From an uncultured Collinsella sp. (GTDB lineage Bacteria; Actinomycetota; Coriobacteriia; Coriobacteriales; Coriobacteriaceae): a stretch of 7,325 bases of DNA. The translations under genes and the position numbers were made by a program. Under the pieces are notes generated by a model that was given only the letters and a program-made list of their open reading frames with translations, was not told the origin of the DNA and made no database searches. The stretch is from assembly GCA_934654515.1 (NCBI GenBank), contig CAKUGA010000059.1, forward strand, positions 1 to 7,325, written 5' to 3'. Below are positions 4,372 to 7,325 of the stretch, piece after piece (position 1 is the first letter of the stretch; each line of letters opens with the position of its first letter).

Positions 4372-7101
4372 ATGGCAGCAACGGATATCGAGCGCGGACT
4401 CTCGACTGCCGAGGTCGAGGAACGCATTGCCGCTGGCAAGATCAACCGCAACATGGAGCTCAAGACCAAATCGGTCCGAGAGCTGATCATCGAGAACCTC
4501 TGCACGCTGTTCAACTTGATCAATGTGGTCTTGGCGATTCTGGTTTTGCTGACCGGGTCGTTTAAGAACTTGACGTTCTTGTTCGTGGTGTTCTTGAACA
4601 CGGCGATTGGCGTCATCCAGTCCATGCGTTCCAAGCGGATGGTCGACAAGCTTACGCTGCTCACCTCCAAGAAGGCCATTGCGGTGCGCGATGGCGCCGA
4701 GGTGGAGCTCGACCTGGACCAGATTGTGCTCGACGACATCATTCGCCTGGGACGCGGCGACCAGATTCCCGCCGACGCCGTGGTGGTGTCGGGCGAGGCG
4801 CTCGTTAACGAGAGCCTGCTGACGGGCGAGAGCGACCTCATTAAGAAGCAGCCCGGCTCCGAGCTCATGAGCGGCAGCTTTATCGATTCGGGCCTGCTGC
4901 GCGCCCGCGTGATCCACGTCGGCGCCGACAACTACGTGGCCAAGATCAATAACGAGGCCAAGTACGTCAAAAAGGTCAATTCCGAGATCATGAACGCGCT
5001 GAACGCCATCGTGCGGTTCGCGAGCATCATCATGATTCCGCTTGGCCTGGCGCTGTTCGCCTCGAGTGTGGGCGAGCTGTGGGATGCCGCGGGAACCCCG
5101 GGCGATAGCGCGCTTTCGTGGTGTTTCTCCGGGCTGCTGGCCGGTCGCGTGCCTTCTTCGGCGCTGCTGTCCACGGTGGGCGCCCTGCTGGGCATGATTC
5201 CGCAGGGTTTAGTGCTGCTGACCTCGTCGGTGCTCGCCATCGCCACGGTGCGTCTGGCACGTCGCAAGGTGTTGGCCCAGCAGCTCTACTGCATCGAGAC
5301 GCTCGCGCGCGTCGATGTGCTGTGCCTGGACAAGACGGGCACCATTACCTCGGGCCGTATGGAGGTCGAGGGCACCTATCCGCTGCCGGTTGAGGGCGTG
5401 AGCTTTGGTGTGGACTCGGACGAGGCGGCCGTTCCCGTCGATACCACGGTGCTCGATTTTGCGCTCGCCAACGTAGCGCGTGCGACTTCGGCCGATGCCA
5501 ACGAGACCTGTCAGGCGCTGCTCAACTACTATGCCGATCGTCCGGTCGAGGTGTCTGAGCCGTTGTCGGTCATTCCGTTCTCGTCGTTCAAAAAGTGGAG
5601 CGGTGCTTCGTTTGCCCAGGGCTCCTATGTGATGGGCGCGGCGCAGTTCGTGCTTTCGGAGCGTGTGTTTTCGCAGGTCGAGAACCGTGTCGCCGAGCTT
5701 GCCGATACCTGCCGCGTGCTCGTGGTGGCGCGCGTGGACGGCTTTACGCCCGATGGCGATATGGTGGGCGAGGCCGAGCCCGTGGGCTTTGTGACCATTC
5801 GCGACGAGATTCGTACCTCGGCGGCCGAGACCATCGGCTACTTTAACGAGCAGGGCGTGACTCTCAACGTGATCAGTGGCGACGACCCGCGTACGGTGTC
5901 GTCGATCGCACGCGTGGTGGGCGTGCCGGGGGCGGACGCTTATGTGGACGCCACGACGCTCGATACGCCGGCCAAGCTCGATGCCGCAGTGGACCGCTAC
6001 CATGTCTTTGGTCGTGTGACCCCGCAGCAGAAGCGCGAGCTCGTGCAGGCACTCAAGCGCCGCGAGCACACCGTGGCCATGACGGGCGACGGCGTCAACG
6101 ACGTGCTGGCGCTTAAGGAGGCCGACTGCTCCGTTGCCATGGCGGCCGGCTCCGATGCCGCGCGTAACGTGGCCGAGATCGTACTCGTCGACAACGACTT
6201 TGCCTCGATGCCCGCCGTGGTGGCCGAGGGCCGTCGCTCCATCAACAACCTGCAGCGTTCGGCTTCGCTGTTCTTGACCAAGACGCTGTTCTCGATGGGC
6301 CTGGCGGCGCTGTGCATCGCGCTGCCGCCGTACCCTTTCGAGCCGATTCAGATGACGCTCATCAACTTCTTCTGCATTGGCGCGCCGGGCTTTGTCTTGG
6401 GCCTGGAGCCCAACAACGCCCGCGTGAAGGGGTCATTCCTGACGAACGTGCTTAAGCGGGCCCTGCCGGCGTCGATTGCGGTTATTCTGGCCGCGGCGCT
6501 CGATATCTTCGTGGCGCGCGTGTTTGGGTTTAGCCAACTCACGCTGTCCACGATGTGTCTGCTCACATCGTGTGCGGCGAGCGTCAGCCTGATCTGGCGC
6601 ATCTCGCAGCCGCTCACGCCCTTGCGTGTGGTGCTCTTCGTGTTCGTTGTTGCCGGCATTTTGACGGGTGTTATCGGCTTCCCTGAGCTGCTGTCCATTG
6701 CCAACCTGTCCATCAGCCAGATGGTTATCTTGACGGTCATCGTTGTCTTTACCTGCTCGGTGTTCTTTAAGCTCGCCACGATGATGGATTCGCTTAAGCC
6801 GCGCCGCCGTCATGCGGCTACCGGCTTTGGCCGCGGTGTACGCGTGCGTCTGGGTCGCGGTGGCGGCAAGGTAAGCTCGACGGGGTCGACCGCCGAGCGC
6901 TTTGCCAAGCGCGTCGCCGCCGATATGGCGCAGCGCCGTGAGGAGCGCACCGCTCGCGAGGCCGAGGCCCGCGCGCTTGAGGGCGTGGCCCAGGGCCAAC
7001 CGCAACCCAAGAAAAAGAAGAGCACGGGAGCCAAGCGTTCCCGCGTGACCAAATCCGCCCAGGGCATCAAAGTCTCGATGCCGAGCAAAAAGAAGAAGTA
7101 G
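4372..7101 (+). CDS. P-type cation-transporting ATPase, CtpE-like, with basic C-terminal tail
   Basis: This is an integral membrane pump that moves a cation using ATP through a phospho-aspartate intermediate. From the ATG at 4372 it has 909 residues. The actuator domain has TGES at 151-154. The phosphorylation site is DKTGT with Asp320. The nucleotide domain carries FSSFKKWSG at 403-411, and the hinge has TGDGVND at 571-577. Predicted membrane segments lie near 48-64, 66-84, 214-232, 263-292, 633-652, 658-678, 697-716, 723-744, 752-771 and 781-800. There is no N-terminal heavy-metal domain and no CPC motif. M4 reads MIPQGL (275-280), where relatives such as CtpE, as I recall, have Glu; this and the LEPN end of M6 suggest a CtpE/P2-like pump, perhaps for Ca2+, but the ion is not proven. 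Residues about 806-909 form a Lys/Arg-rich tail ending in KKKK. The start is uncertain: ATG 4360 is also in frame, no site has a good ribosome binding site, and ATG 4324 lies in the tRNA terminator. Confidence 0.92.
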   Translation: MAATDIERGLSTAEVEERIAAGKINRNMELKTKSVRELIIENLCTLFNLINVVLAILVLLTGSFKNLTFLFVVFLNTAIGVIQSMRSKRMVDKLTLLTSKKAIAVRDGAEVELDLDQIVLDDIIRLGRGDQIPADAVVVSGEALVNESLLTGESDLIKKQPGSELMSGSFIDSGLLRARVIHVGADNYVAKINNEAKYVKKVNSEIMNALNAIVRFASIIMIPLGLALFASSVGELWDAAGTPGDSALSWCFSGLLAGRVPSSALLSTVGALLGMIPQGLVLLTSSVLAIATVRLARRKVLAQQLYCIETLARVDVLCLDKTGTITSGRMEVEGTYPLPVEGVSFGVDSDEAAVPVDTTVLDFALANVARATSADANETCQALLNYYADRPVEVSEPLSVIPFSSFKKWSGASFAQGSYVMGAAQFVLSERVFSQVENRVAELADTCRVLVVARVDGFTPDGDMVGEAEPVGFVTIRDEIRTSAAETIGYFNEQGVTLNVISGDDPRTVSSIARVVGVPGADAYVDATTLDTPAKLDAAVDRYHVFGRVTPQQKRELVQALKRREHTVAMTGDGVNDVLALKEADCSVAMAAGSDAARNVAEIVLVDNDFASMPAVVAEGRRSINNLQRSASLFLTKTLFSMGLAALCIALPPYPFEPIQMTLINFFCIGAPGFVLGLEPNNARVKGSFLTNVLKRALPASIAVILAAALDIFVARVFGFSQLTLSTMCLLTSCAASVSLIWRISQPLTPLRVVLFVFVVAGILTGVIGFPELLSIANLSISQMVILTVIVVFTCSVFFKLATMMDSLKPRRRHAATGFGRGVRVRLGRGGGKVSSTGSTAERFAKRVAADMAQRREERTAREAEARALEGVAQGQPQPKKKKSTGAKRSRVTKSAQGIKVSMPSKKKK

Positions 7102-7114
7102 CCCGCGGCCTTCA

Positions 7115-7198
7115 GGGGATGATTTTTCTGGGACGGGGATTAAAAAATCATTGCGTACCTAATGATTTTTTAATCCCCGTCCCAGAAAAATCATCCCC
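7115..7198. repeat. Perfect 38-bp inverted repeat with nested palindromes
   Basis: Positions 7115-7152 and 7161-7198 are exact reverse complements over 38 bp, separated by the 8-nt loop GCGTACCT. Each arm also contains a smaller palindrome. ATGATTTTT at 7119-7127 pairs with its complement at 7143-7151, and the same pair recurs at 7162-7170 and 7186-7194. The element could therefore fold as one long hairpin or as two shorter ones. It starts 13 nt after the ATPase stop. It has no T-tract after the long stem, so it is not a standard terminator, though it could protect or end the ATPase mRNA. Its look is that of a dispersed intergenic repeat or small non-autonomous mobile element. Just to the right, AAAAGACTGTCCC (7200-7212) resembles, on the other strand, the GGGAC-containing part of the arms. 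Confidence 0.93.
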
Positions 7199-7303
7199 CA
7201 AAAGACTGTCCCGCGATGTTGAATTGGTGCCTTGGCCCTGTGGGGGCTTAGCGATGTTATGCTCTAACCTCGATTGTTTGAATTGCTCCGAAAAGAGGAT
7301 GCC
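7199..7303 (+). other. Intergenic region before the zinc-ribbon gene
   Basis: About 105 bases separate the palindrome from the next start. A possible -10 (TATGCT, 7258-7263) follows TTGGCC (7232-7237) at a poor 20-bp spacing, so I do not call a promoter. No tRNA, hairpin or convincing reading frame is visible here. Confidence 0.5.
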
Positions 7304-7325
7304 GTGATCTGCCCGCATTGCCTTA
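7304..7325 (+). CDS. Start of a probable zinc-ribbon protein, cut by window
   Basis: GTG at 7304 begins V-I-C-P-H-C-L (the V would be read as initiator Met) before the window ends. The CPHC pair at residues 3-6 is the first half of a typical N-terminal zinc ribbon. AGAGG at 7294-7298 lies five bases before the GTG. An ATG at 7299 meets a stop after one further codon and can be excluded. With seven codons the family cannot be named. NrdR is one possibility, since it also begins with a CPxC zinc ribbon, but a generic zinc-ribbon protein is as likely. Confidence 0.5.

Noticed and set aside
5209..6069. A 286-codon frame on the minus strand inside the ATPase gene
   Set aside because: It is an antisense shadow of the ATPase catalytic domains, His/Arg/Gly-rich with no domain or ribosome site.
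7115..7198. The palindrome as a plain bidirectional rho-independent terminator
   Set aside because: The stem is far longer than usual, the A/T tracts are inside the stem, and neither side is followed by a T-tract (CAAAAG on the right, GAAGGC on the minus strand at the left).
7119..7307. A 62-codon plus-strand frame across the palindrome
   Set aside because: It is translated mainly from inverted-repeat DNA, has no ribosome binding site or family resemblance, and overlaps the start of the zinc-ribbon gene.

Overview
The window looks like chromosomal DNA from a high-GC Gram-positive bacterium. A Coriobacteriia genome of the Collinsella type is my best guess. This rests on the G/C-rich third codon positions, the Thermotoga/Firmicutes-like enzyme types, the AGAGG-type ribosome binding sites and the style of the intergenic palindrome. 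It is an impression, not a database result. I see no phage, transposase, CRISPR or plasmid genes.

Positions 1-4015 (minus strand) hold a compact aromatic amino acid operon, transcribed in the order aroF (DAHP synthase), tyrA (prephenate dehydrogenase), aroB (3-dehydroquinate synthase) and aroA (EPSP synthase). The aroA gene runs off the left edge with 312 residues visible. Spacings are 3 nt (aroF-tyrA), 36 nt (tyrA-aroB) and a 7-nt overlap (aroB-aroA). The products cover the first two steps of the shikimate pathway, its sixth step, and the committed step to tyrosine.

Positions 4016-4219 form a divergent control region. On the minus strand a weak promoter candidate is followed by a hairpin with a U-tract, which is a convincing intrinsic terminator shape, lying between that promoter and aroF. 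This suggests transcription attenuation of the operon. A 20-codon reading frame crosses the hairpin and stops at the aroF ribosome binding site. On the plus strand a strong sigma-70-type promoter drives a tRNA-Arg with anticodon CCG (4220-4296), which ends at its own intrinsic terminator (4308-4343).

Positions 4372-7101 (plus strand) encode a 909-residue P-type cation ATPase of the CtpE-like, P2-related type. It has all catalytic motifs, ten predicted membrane segments, a Gln in the conserved M4 ion-site motif, and an unusual lysine/arginine-rich tail of about 100 residues. Its start lies only 28 nt after the tRNA terminator.

Positions 7102-7303 are intergenic. They are dominated by a perfect 38-bp inverted repeat with an 8-nt loop, each arm of which also contains its own smaller palindrome. 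At the right edge the first seven codons of a probable zinc-ribbon protein begin with GTG at 7304. The most noteworthy items are the putative attenuator of aroF, the nested palindrome, and the tail and expression set-up of the ATPase.
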